Of a stretch of 8,330 bases of DNA, positions 1-6,499 are shown in pieces. Below the pieces are notes generated by a model that was not told the DNA's origin, made no database searches, and saw nothing but the letters and a program-made list of their open reading frames with translations. Position 1 is the stretch's first letter. Every line of letters begins with the position of its first letter. A program made the translations under genes and the position numbers. This DNA comes from an uncultured Ruminococcus sp. (GTDB lineage Bacteria; Bacillota; Clostridia; Oscillospirales; Ruminococcaceae), in assembly GCA_947175975.1 (NCBI GenBank), contig CAMWOX010000063.1, positions 1 to 8,330 of the forward strand, written 5' to 3'.

Positions 1-1067
1 CAACATGCCCAGAACCGAAAACGCAGAAAGCAACATTTCCGCCAAAAGAAACAGTACCCATGACAGATCCGGTTTCAGAACCGGAACAGGAGCTGTCAGA
101 AGTATTATATCATGCACTTTCGCAGTATCAGGAAAGTGTTTGTCTGGATATCCCGGTTGATCCGGATGAACTTGCAGAGGTGATGAACCAACTGGAACGG
201 GATCATCCTGAAATTTTCTGGATCAATGGCTATTCTATGCAGTATAACAGCCAGTCAGCTGAAATCACATTCCAGATTATTGATCAGTATACACCTGACC
301 AGCTCCGGAAGATGGCGGATGAACTGGAACGGACAGTACAAGAAATTCTCAGAAATATAGATCAAAATGCATCGGATTATGAAAAAATCCTGCAAGTTCA
401 TGATTACTTAGTCGCAATAACAGAGTATGATTCTGTATCTGCCTCTGCGTTGTCTACCAAAAAAAATATTTCCAATTCCGCCTATGGCTGTCTGATCCAT
501 CACAAGGCAGTCTGTCAGGGGTATGCACAGGCATTGCAATTACTTCTGAACAGACTCGGCATAGAATGCGGTATTTGTTCCGGTGTTGCCCGGAATGAAC
601 CACATGCCTGGAATTATGTTTTATTAAATCAAAATTATTATTGGATTGATGTGACATGGGATGATCCTGTGAAAAATACAGAAGAAAGCAAGTTTCCGGA
701 TGATTGGGTGCATCATAATTATTTCCTGCTGGATGATGCTATGCTGAACCGGAGCAGAAGTTTTGGCGACGAAAATGTGTTCATACCGGTGTGCGACTCT
801 CTGGAAGAAAATTATTTTGTCAGAAATCAGAATTATCTGGATTCCTACGATTTTGAGGAAATCAACCGGAGATTGACAGAAAATAGTTCTTTAGGCAGAT
901 TAGAAGTGATGTTCCGCACAGAAGAGGCATACCAGGCTTGTTTGCAGGATCTGTTCTATGAAAGTCATATCTGGGATATGGATCTGTTTCAGGATACAGG
1001 CGGACAGATTCATTACCAGCAAGACCCGGATCTGTATATTTTAAGATTTTTATTCACAACCAATTAA
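1..1067 (+). CDS. Transglutaminase-like domain protein, 5' end outside window (partial)
   Basis: This is the C-terminal part of a probable surface protein with a transglutaminase/cysteine-protease-like fold. The frame is open from base 3, so at least 19 codons precede the ATG at 60. That ATG has no Shine-Dalgarno sequence before it, so the real start lies off the left edge. The first roughly 30 visible residues are a Pro/Thr/Lys/Glu-rich linker, typical of exported wall-associated proteins. Counting from the ATG at 60, the catalytic triad is Cys152 (AVCQGYAQAL), His182 (EPHAWNYV) and Asp197 (WIDVTWDDP), the usual spacing for this fold. An alpha/beta region (about 10-130) precedes the core, and about 130 less recognisable residues follow it. 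Catalysis could be peptide-bond cleavage or crosslinking; the substrate is unknown. Export is inferred, since no signal peptide is in view. An intrinsic terminator follows directly, separating it from the downstream operon. Confidence 0.88.
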   Translation, partial: TCPEPKTQKATFPPKETVPMTDPVSEPEQELSEVLYHALSQYQESVCLDIPVDPDELAEVMNQLERDHPEIFWINGYSMQYNSQSAEITFQIIDQYTPDQLRKMADELERTVQEILRNIDQNASDYEKILQVHDYLVAITEYDSVSASALSTKKNISNSAYGCLIHHKAVCQGYAQALQLLLNRLGIECGICSGVARNEPHAWNYVLLNQNYYWIDVTWDDPVKNTEESKFPDDWVHHNYFLLDDAMLNRSRSFGDENVFIPVCDSLEENYFVRNQNYLDSYDFEEINRRLTENSSLGRLEVMFRTEEAYQACLQDLFYESHIWDMDLFQDTGGQIHYQQDPDLYILRFLFTTN

Positions 1068-1078
1068 AGAAAATTCGG

Positions 1079-1108
1079 GAATCCGGTATTTTTACCGGAT
1101 TCTTTTTT
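1079..1108 (+). terminator. Rho-independent terminator of the transglutaminase-like gene
   Basis: A perfect 10-bp stem (GAATCCGGTA, 1079-1088, against TACCGGATTC, 1093-1102) closes a TTTT loop and is followed by six T residues (1103-1108). It begins 11 bases after the stop codon. This is a textbook intrinsic terminator on the plus strand and should insulate the downstream two-component operon from read-through. Confidence 0.92.
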
Positions 1109-1112
1109 GGAG

Positions 1113-1151
1113 CTTAAGAAATTCTTAATGATTTTAGATCTTGTTTCTTAA
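1113..1151 (+). promoter_or_regulatory. Candidate OmpR-family operator: CTTAA direct repeats
   Basis: CTTAA occurs at 1113-1117, 1124-1128 and 1147-1151. The first two are spaced by exactly 11 bp, one helical turn, which is the typical arrangement of tandem half-sites bound by OmpR/PhoB-family regulators. The third lies 23 bp further on, about two turns, and abuts the -35 element. The longer word TTCTTAAT is repeated at 1122-1129 and 1145-1152. The downstream gene encodes a regulator of this family, so autoregulation is the simplest reading. Binding itself is inferred. Confidence 0.55.
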
Positions 1152-1169
1152 TCAGAAATCCTGTATAAT
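1141..1169 (+). promoter_or_regulatory. Sigma-A-type promoter of the regulator-kinase-ABC operon
   Basis: A -10 box TATAAT (1164-1169, perfect consensus) lies 17 bp downstream of TTGTTT (1141-1146, four of six matches to TTGACA). Transcription would start near 1176 and give an untranslated leader of about 35 bases. The weak -35 with upstream direct repeats fits a promoter that needs an activator. Confidence 0.75.
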
Positions 1170-1195
1170 AGAATCAGGATCAAAAATACGAAAAA

Positions 1196-1202
1196 AAGGG
1201 GA
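1196..1202 (+). promoter_or_regulatory. Ribosome binding site that decides the regulator start
   Basis: AAGGGGA at 1196-1202 touches the ATG at 1203 with no spacer but sits 9 bases before the ATG at 1212. The kinase in the same operon has a near-identical site (AAGGGGAG, 1931-1938) at comparable distance. The ATG at 1212 is therefore the better start. Confidence 0.7.
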
Positions 1203-1211
1203 ATGATTCCA

Positions 1212-1949
1212 ATGTCTGATCATGATAATTATCATATTTTGATCTGTGATGATGAAAAAGATATTGTCAATGCCTTAAAGATTTATCTTTCACAGAATCC
1301 AGATTATATTTTGCATGAAGCATTCAACGGCAGGGAAGCTCTTGCCATCTTGAAACAAAAACCAATCGATCTGGTATTGCTGGATATTATGATGCCTGAA
1401 ATGGATGGCATTGAAACAATCCTGAAGCTCCGGGAGAGTTATAATATCCCGGTGATTCTGCTGACAGCCAAGAGTGAGGATACGGATAAGATCCAAGGAT
1501 TGAATCTGGGTGCGGATGATTATATTACCAAGCCATTTAATCCAATGGAAGTATTAGCCAGAGTCAGATCGCAACTCAGAAGATATACACAATTGGGAGC
1601 TGCTGTACCTGTTTCTGAACGGCAGTACCGGTGCGGCAATATCTTTCTGGATGATTCTGAAAAAACAGTGACAGTTGACGGCGAGTCTGTTAGCCTGACA
1701 CCCACAGAATATGCGATCTTATTATTTCTAATCAAATCCCCCAATAAAGTCTTTTCGCCGCAGGAAATCTATACAGCTGTCCGGGGAGAGCTTCCCTATG
1801 GTGCAGAGGGAACAATTGCCGTTCATATCAGGCATCTGCGGGAGAAAATAGAAATCAATCCGGCTGAACCGAGATTTCTAAAAGCTGTCTGGGGACAAGG
1901 TTACAAACTGGATCAATTCCAGAAATCAGAAAGGGGAGAACTTTCATGA
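1212..1949 (+). CDS. OmpR/PhoB-family DNA-binding response regulator
   Basis: This is a cytoplasmic transcription factor of 245 residues, the usual length for the family. The N-terminal receiver domain (about 6-125) shows the full active site: acidic pair Asp13-Asp14 (ICDDEKD), phospho-acceptor Asp58 (LLDIMMPEMDG), Thr85 (ILLTAKS) and Lys107 (GADDYITKPF). The C-terminal winged helix (about 145-240) has the family hallmarks LTPTEYAILLFL, the recognition-helix region GTIAVHIRHLREKIE, and the final hairpin VWGQGYKLD. Overall it resembles VanR-like regulators. An alternative ATG at 1203 would add three residues but leaves no ribosome-binding spacer. Its last four bases overlap the kinase start (ATGA), so the two are translationally coupled and form a cognate pair. 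Likely targets are its own promoter and, through it, the transporter genes downstream; this target assignment is inferred. Confidence 0.95.
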   Translation: MSDHDNYHILICDDEKDIVNALKIYLSQNPDYILHEAFNGREALAILKQKPIDLVLLDIMMPEMDGIETILKLRESYNIPVILLTAKSEDTDKIQGLNLGADDYITKPFNPMEVLARVRSQLRRYTQLGAAVPVSERQYRCGNIFLDDSEKTVTVDGESVSLTPTEYAILLFLIKSPNKVFSPQEIYTAVRGELPYGAEGTIAVHIRHLREKIEINPAEPRFLKAVWGQGYKLDQFQKSERGELS

Positions 1950-4645
1950 AAAAACCATTTCACAAGAACAGTTTCTGCAAGGCGGTTGCCATCCTGGTCT
2001 ATGCTGTGAGTGTTCCGGTATTCTGTGCCGGAGCGATTGGTACAACGGGACTTCTGTCCAATGATTACTATACCAGGAGTCTCAGTACCATTCAGAAAGA
2101 GAACATAGAACACCGTTTAAATTCTGATTTATGGAATCTGGATGCCGATTTCACGGAGCTGAAAAACAATGGTTATTTCAGCGAGACGATCTCGGAACAG
2201 CGCAAAACTGCCTTATATCAGGAAATTATGGGACGTTATGATCCGGACAAAACAAATTTCTTTTTCTGCGTCTATGATATGGATGATAATCTGTTGTTGC
2301 AGTCGGGTTCAGGTGCTTATCAGGCATCCAGGACATTCACGAACAATGAGACAATCTATCATGAGTCAGAACAGATTATGTCAGAACTGGAGTATGAGCG
2401 ATTCTGCGATCAGCATCAGTATGACCAAGTCAAATGGTCGATGGAGGAAATCACTGTTCCCAGGGGAGAACCTGCACCGACACTGCCGGGACAAGAACCC
2501 CTCCCGGAGACAGTCCCGGTAACGAGTCCGGAGACAATTCCGACAACGAATCCGGAACTAGAATCAGAGCCGGAGAGTACAGAGTTGACAGAATCCACAG
2601 AATTTACAGAAGAAATCACAGAAACAACAAATGTTCCAATCAGTACAGAAACAATGGCTCTCATGGAATCGCCTTTTGATTTTTCCATTCATGCCAACGC
2701 AGAAAATGAACTAGTATTAGCACCTATGGATGAGGCAGCAGATCCAGATTTTACTTCTTATTCTATGGATGAAAAAGAGCAGATCTGTAGGGCACTGGAT
2801 TTAGGCTATGAAACATCCTATGATAATGGATCAACTTTGAAGCTGTGGGTGACATTTATCAATTATGCCGGCTATGAGCAACGTATTCTGTTTGAAGATT
2901 ATTTTCGGCTGTTATTAGACCAGAATCCGGATTTGTATATCATCACACAGGACGGTCTGCATTATGTCATTGATTACCATACAGCCCCCCCGGCAATGCT
3001 TCCTATTAGTCATTATATTGCATCTTATCCGGAAGACTTTTCTTTGATAGAATCCTATCCGGCAGACATTGCATCCGGAGAGTATGACACTTACTATCAT
3101 GTGAAAATCTCCGAGCCGGAAGATATCTCCACGCATTATATCGTTGGTTACGTCAAGGCGGAGCTGACCGCAGAAGACTATTACAGGACAGCACAGCAGT
3201 ATACAGCACTTGCTTATCAGTATCGCTATCTGATCCCGATTATTACAGTCATTGCGTTCCTGTTATGTATTACAGGTTTCCTGTTTGCTGTTGCTTCTGC
3301 TGGTTATCATACCAATCAGGAAGAGCCATCCGGGACGATTTTTGAGAAAATCCCTTATGATGTATTCACGGTATGCCTGTTTTTTGCCGGAATTTTGAGC
3401 ATGCTTGCTGTGGATGAGTTCACAAACTGGGAACAGATCATTATGATCGCAATCTGCCTCATGGTTCTGAGCTTTATTATTCTTTGGTTTTGCATGTCTA
3501 CGGCGACAAGAATCCGAACAAAGACAATCCTGCAAAATAATGTTCTGTACAAAATTTTTGAATTGCTCCGGAATCTGTTCCAGAAATTCCGGAATCGCAC
3601 CAGACATGCGCCGAAATTACTGGAGTATCTGCCGTTTGTCTGGAAAGCCGGGATTGTTGCCGTGGGGACTTTTTTCCTGGATTTCCTTGCCGTTGCACTC
3701 ATAGCAGAACGGGAAGAATTTGGTTGGTTTTTAAAAATCCTGATGTGGATGGTCGGCATTGCCGGGACGATCCTGGTCGTGTATCAGCTCCACTTACTGG
3801 AATCCGGTGGTCAGAATCTGGCAGACGGCAAACTCGAAGAAAAAATCAACACAAAGCGGCTTTTTGGCGTATTCCGGAAACACGCAGAGAATCTGAACAG
3901 CATCAGTGATGGCATGAACAAAGCCGTTTCTGACAGATTAAAAAGCGAAATGTTTAAAACGGAATTAATCGCCAATGTTTCCCATGATATCCGTACGCCT
4001 TTAACTTCAATTATTAATTATACGGATTTATTATCCAAATTAAATATTCAGGATGAAAAAGCAATTGGCTATATCAGTGTACTGAAAAAGCAGTCTGCAA
4101 GACTCCGGAAATTAACAGAAGATGTTCTAGAAGCCTCCAAGGCAACCGCCGGGACAACCAAAACAGAGAAAGAGATCATGGACATGAAAGTCCTGCTGGA
4201 GCAGTTAATCGGCGAATATTCTGAACGGTTTGAACAGAAGAATCTGCAATTAGTCAGCAATATCACGGAAAGTTCTCTGACAGTCCTCGGAGACGGCAGA
4301 CTATTATGGCGGGCTGTGGATAATCTGTTCGGGAATATCTGCAAATATGCAATGCCGCATACGAGAGTCTATCTGAATGCGTATTCTGAGAATCACAGAA
4401 TTTTCATCACCCTGAGAAATATTTCCAATACAGAATTAAATATCTCGTCAGATGCTTTGATGGAACGCTTCATCCGTGGTGACAGATCCCGGAACACAGA
4501 GGGGAGCGGTCTGGGTTTATCCATCGCACAGAGTTTTATTAATCTGCATAACGGCGAATTGAATCTGCATATTGATGGTGATTTATTCAAAGTCAGCATT
4601 GATTTGCCGGAACATGACAATTCTGAGATCAATACAGCAATTTAA
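1946..4645 (+). CDS. Large multi-spanning sensor histidine kinase
   Basis: This is the membrane kinase partner of the preceding regulator, 899 residues long, well above the more usual 350-650. Helix TM1 (about 12-36) is followed by an external region of about 390 residues. Residues 40-170 of it have a Cache/PAS-like look (NFFFCVYDMDDNLLLQSGS). Residues 172-230 are a Pro/Thr/Glu low-complexity linker. Residues 240-425 are a second, unassigned part. Five hydrophobic segments follow (about 428-450, 471-489, 497-517, 563-587, 593-614), then a HAMP-like linker (615-670). The kinase core shows the H box with His680 (NVSHDIRTPLTS), N box with Asn797 (DNLFGNICKYA), F box (MERFIRG, 839-845) and G2 box (GSGLGLSIA, 853-861). 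The usual DxGxG G1 box is replaced by a RNISNTELNIS segment. It starts at an ATG preceded by AAGGGGAG. The ligand is unknown; an antimicrobial peptide or envelope stress is inferred from the transporter behind it. Confidence 0.94.
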   Translation: MKKPFHKNSFCKAVAILVYAVSVPVFCAGAIGTTGLLSNDYYTRSLSTIQKENIEHRLNSDLWNLDADFTELKNNGYFSETISEQRKTALYQEIMGRYDPDKTNFFFCVYDMDDNLLLQSGSGAYQASRTFTNNETIYHESEQIMSELEYERFCDQHQYDQVKWSMEEITVPRGEPAPTLPGQEPLPETVPVTSPETIPTTNPELESEPESTELTESTEFTEEITETTNVPISTETMALMESPFDFSIHANAENELVLAPMDEAADPDFTSYSMDEKEQICRALDLGYETSYDNGSTLKLWVTFINYAGYEQRILFEDYFRLLLDQNPDLYIITQDGLHYVIDYHTAPPAMLPISHYIASYPEDFSLIESYPADIASGEYDTYYHVKISEPEDISTHYIVGYVKAELTAEDYYRTAQQYTALAYQYRYLIPIITVIAFLLCITGFLFAVASAGYHTNQEEPSGTIFEKIPYDVFTVCLFFAGILSMLAVDEFTNWEQIIMIAICLMVLSFIILWFCMSTATRIRTKTILQNNVLYKIFELLRNLFQKFRNRTRHAPKLLEYLPFVWKAGIVAVGTFFLDFLAVALIAEREEFGWFLKILMWMVGIAGTILVVYQLHLLESGGQNLADGKLEEKINTKRLFGVFRKHAENLNSISDGMNKAVSDRLKSEMFKTELIANVSHDIRTPLTSIINYTDLLSKLNIQDEKAIGYISVLKKQSARLRKLTEDVLEASKATAGTTKTEKEIMDMKVLLEQLIGEYSERFEQKNLQLVSNITESSLTVLGDGRLLWRAVDNLFGNICKYAMPHTRVYLNAYSENHRIFITLRNISNTELNISSDALMERFIRGDRSRNTEGSGLGLSIAQSFINLHNGELNLHIDGDLFKVSIDLPEHDNSEINTAI
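2504..2623 (+). repeat. Degenerate in-frame tandem repeats coding the kinase's external linker
   Basis: Two 24-bp units (2504-2527 and 2528-2551) match at 19 of 24 bases and encode PETVPVTS and PETIPTTN. Further on, the hexamer ACAGAR recurs with a 9-bp period at 2579, 2588, 2597 and 2606, and again at 2618, encoding a Thr-Glu-x run (TELTESTEFTEE). All units are multiples of three, so gain or loss of a copy would keep the frame. The resulting linker should be extended and acidic. Confidence 0.75.
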
Positions 4646-4686
4646 TTATAATAAAAACCCACAGGGAGGGCAAAGGGTGATGTTTC

Positions 4687-5622
4687 ATGGATGATATTCT
4701 GAAAACAAATGCAATCTGCAAATATTACAAACAGTTCAAGGCTCTGGACGGTCTGACAATGCATGTGCCAAAAGGTTCTATTTATGGGTTTGTGGGAAGA
4801 AATGGTGCGGGTAAGACAACATTGATCCGCATCATATGCGGATTGCAACATCCCACCAGTGGAGAATTTGAGCTGTACGGCATCAGAAATACGAACAAAG
4901 CAATCTCTGAATCACGCAGAAAAATGGGAGCGGTTGTAGAAACACCATCTATATATCCTGACATGACAGCCGTAGACAATCTGAAACAGCAGTACAGGAT
5001 TTTAGGATTACCAGGTTTTGACGGATTGCAGGAACTGCTGAAACTGGTGGGATTGGAACACACAGGAAAAAAGAAAGTCAGAAATTTTTCTCTTGGTATG
5101 CGGCAGCGTTTAGGAATTGCAGTTGCACTTTGCGGAAATCCTGATTTTCTGGTACTTGATGAGCCAATCAACGGACTTGACCCACAGGGAATTATTGAAA
5201 TCCGAAATCTGATTTTAAAATTAAATCGTGAACGAAAGATTACAGTACTGATTTCCAGTCATATTCTGGAGGAATTATCTAAACTTGCGACACATTACGG
5301 ATTTATTGACAACGGGCGTATGCTCTGTGAAATGCGTGCGGAGGAGTTGGAAGCTTCCTGCCAGTCTTGTATGCGGATCACAGTGACGGATCTCCAGGCG
5401 CTGACAAAGGTTCTGGATCATAAAAATATAACATATAGGATCATTGACAGCCGGACGGCTGAAATTGACACAAAGCTGAATATCACACAGCTTGTGCAAG
5501 AACTTTCTGAAGAAACATGTGAAATTATTTCTGTGAAAGAACAAGAAAGAAGTCTGGAAAGCTTCTATATTTCACTGATAGAAAATGCAGATCATAAGGG
5601 AAGACAAGGTGAGACAATATGA
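4687..5622 (+). CDS. BcrA-like ABC transporter ATP-binding protein
   Basis: This is the cytoplasmic ATPase of 311 residues that energises the permease encoded next. It shows Walker A GRNGAGKTT (37-45), ABC signature NFSLGMRQRLGIA (133-145), Walker B FLVLDEP with catalytic Glu159, the D-loop NGLDPQG, and the H-loop His192 (LISSHILEEL). The Q-loop position carries Glu85 (VVETPSIYP) instead of Gln, a substitution seen in BcrA/lantibiotic-immunity-type ATPases. Residues 225-311 form the C-terminal extension typical of that group. An in-frame TGA lies 6 bases upstream of the ATG, so the start is fixed; AAAGGG (4672-4677) serves as ribosome-binding site. It begins 41 bp after the kinase stop and overlaps the permease by 4 bp. 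Export or removal of a peptide antibiotic or bacteriocin is inferred from family and from the linked two-component system. Confidence 0.92.
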   Translation: MDDILKTNAICKYYKQFKALDGLTMHVPKGSIYGFVGRNGAGKTTLIRIICGLQHPTSGEFELYGIRNTNKAISESRRKMGAVVETPSIYPDMTAVDNLKQQYRILGLPGFDGLQELLKLVGLEHTGKKKVRNFSLGMRQRLGIAVALCGNPDFLVLDEPINGLDPQGIIEIRNLILKLNRERKITVLISSHILEELSKLATHYGFIDNGRMLCEMRAEELEASCQSCMRITVTDLQALTKVLDHKNITYRIIDSRTAEIDTKLNITQLVQELSEETCEIISVKEQERSLESFYISLIENADHKGRQGETI

Positions 5623-6443
5623 ATAGATTATTATCTGCTGATCTGGCAAGGCTCCGGAAACATGTTCTGTTTCTGTTTGGTGTATCTGTTATGCTGATCT
5701 ATGGCATTGTCGCACCTATGCAACAGTATTCTGAGACAGTGAAATATGCACAATTATCCAGTCCGGATAAATTATTCGGTGGCTATATCATCCCTGTATG
5801 TATCATGACGGCTTTTCTATGCTGTGTGTTCTGTGCAGAGGAGTATGACAACGGAACGGTGCGTAATAAATTATCCGTAGGACACAGCAGGGCTAATGTG
5901 TATACCTCACAATTTTTCACTTGCCTGATTGCAGGAATTATCATGTGTCTGGCGTATGTGATCCCCTCTACATTGCTTGATTTGATGTTACTAGGAGATT
6001 TTGAAAGAACTACCGGTGTGCTTGTACTGTATTTGACAAGTGGAATCCTTTGCATATCCGCATGTATTTCTATATACTGTATGTTGATAACTGTCATGCA
6101 AAAACGAACTGCCGGAACTGCCCTGACACTCTTTGTGATGCTGATTGTGATCTATATTGGAATCATCACCGGGCAGAATCTGAAACTCCCTGCGGAAACA
6201 TTTCGTGTTATCACAGAAAATGGAGTAACCAAGCATATCTATGGAGAAAATCCCCATTATCCAAAAGGTATTTACCGTACATTTTTGGAAATACTTTATG
6301 ATTTTCTTCCATCAAGTCAGGCTTGGCAAATTACCTATATGTCAGCGGAACATCTGCCCAGGATGATAGTATCTTCCTGTATGATTATCCTAATATCATT
6401 TCTTTCAGGTATGAAACGACTGGAGAAAAAAGATTTGAAATAA
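5619..6443 (+). CDS. ABC-2-type transporter permease, BcrB/lantibiotic-immunity-like
   Basis: This is the integral membrane partner of the preceding ATPase, 274 residues long, a normal size for a BcrB/LanE/LanG-type subunit. About six hydrophobic helices are visible (15-32, 54-73, 99-124, 133-158, 166-184, 248-264). The loop after helix 2, EEYDNGTVRNKLSVGHSR (74-91), is the coupling motif characteristic of this permease group. Residues 185-247 form a probable external loop, and the C-terminus is short and lysine-rich. The start overlaps the ATPase stop (ATGA), with AAGGTGAG (5606-5613) as ribosome-binding site. There is one permease gene, so a homodimer with two ATPases is likely, unlike LanFEG systems with two permeases. 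The substrate cannot be read from the sequence. The gene is last in the operon; a strong hairpin follows 21 bases after its stop. Confidence 0.88.
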   Translation: MNRLLSADLARLRKHVLFLFGVSVMLIYGIVAPMQQYSETVKYAQLSSPDKLFGGYIIPVCIMTAFLCCVFCAEEYDNGTVRNKLSVGHSRANVYTSQFFTCLIAGIIMCLAYVIPSTLLDLMLLGDFERTTGVLVLYLTSGILCISACISIYCMLITVMQKRTAGTALTLFVMLIVIYIGIITGQNLKLPAETFRVITENGVTKHIYGENPHYPKGIYRTFLEILYDFLPSSQAWQITYMSAEHLPRMIVSSCMIILISFLSGMKRLEKKDLK

Positions 6444-6464
6444 CGGATCAATCAATAAATTAAG

Positions 6465-6499
6465 AACTCACAGAGATTTTTCAGATCTCTGTGAGTTTT
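6465..6499. terminator. Bidirectional terminator between convergent operons
   Basis: A perfect 13-bp inverted repeat (AACTCACAGAGAT, 6465-6477, and ATCTCTGTGAGTT, 6485-6497) has a 7-base loop. Short T-rich tracts follow on both strands (TTTT at 6496-6499 on plus; CTTAATTTATT on minus). It lies between the ABC-2 permease and the convergent ATPase gene, so it probably ends both transcripts. The right arm is coding sequence: it encodes the last residues of the minus-strand ATPase, whose stop codon (6481-6483) is in the loop. Confidence 0.85.

Noticed and set aside
1203..1211. Upstream ATG at 1203 as the regulator start
   Set aside because: The ribosome-binding sequence ends directly before it with no spacer, whereas the ATG at 1212 has normal spacing and gives a standard regulator N-terminus.
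2416..2688. Open frames on the opposite strand and in another plus frame across the kinase linker
   Set aside because: They arise from the repetitive Thr/Glu/Pro codons of the linker; their products are low-complexity Ser/Val/Gly runs, they lack ribosome-binding sites and sit entirely inside the kinase gene.
4647..4652. TATAAT between the kinase and ABC ATPase genes, as an internal promoter
   Set aside because: No acceptable -35 lies 16-18 bp upstream (TGAGAT at 17 bp; ATGACA is 27 bp away), and the 41-bp gap has no terminator, so co-transcription is simpler.
4940..4945. Glu instead of Gln in the Q-loop of the BcrA-like ATPase as a loss-of-function sign
   Set aside because: This substitution is usual in BcrA and lantibiotic-immunity ATPases, and all other catalytic motifs are intact.
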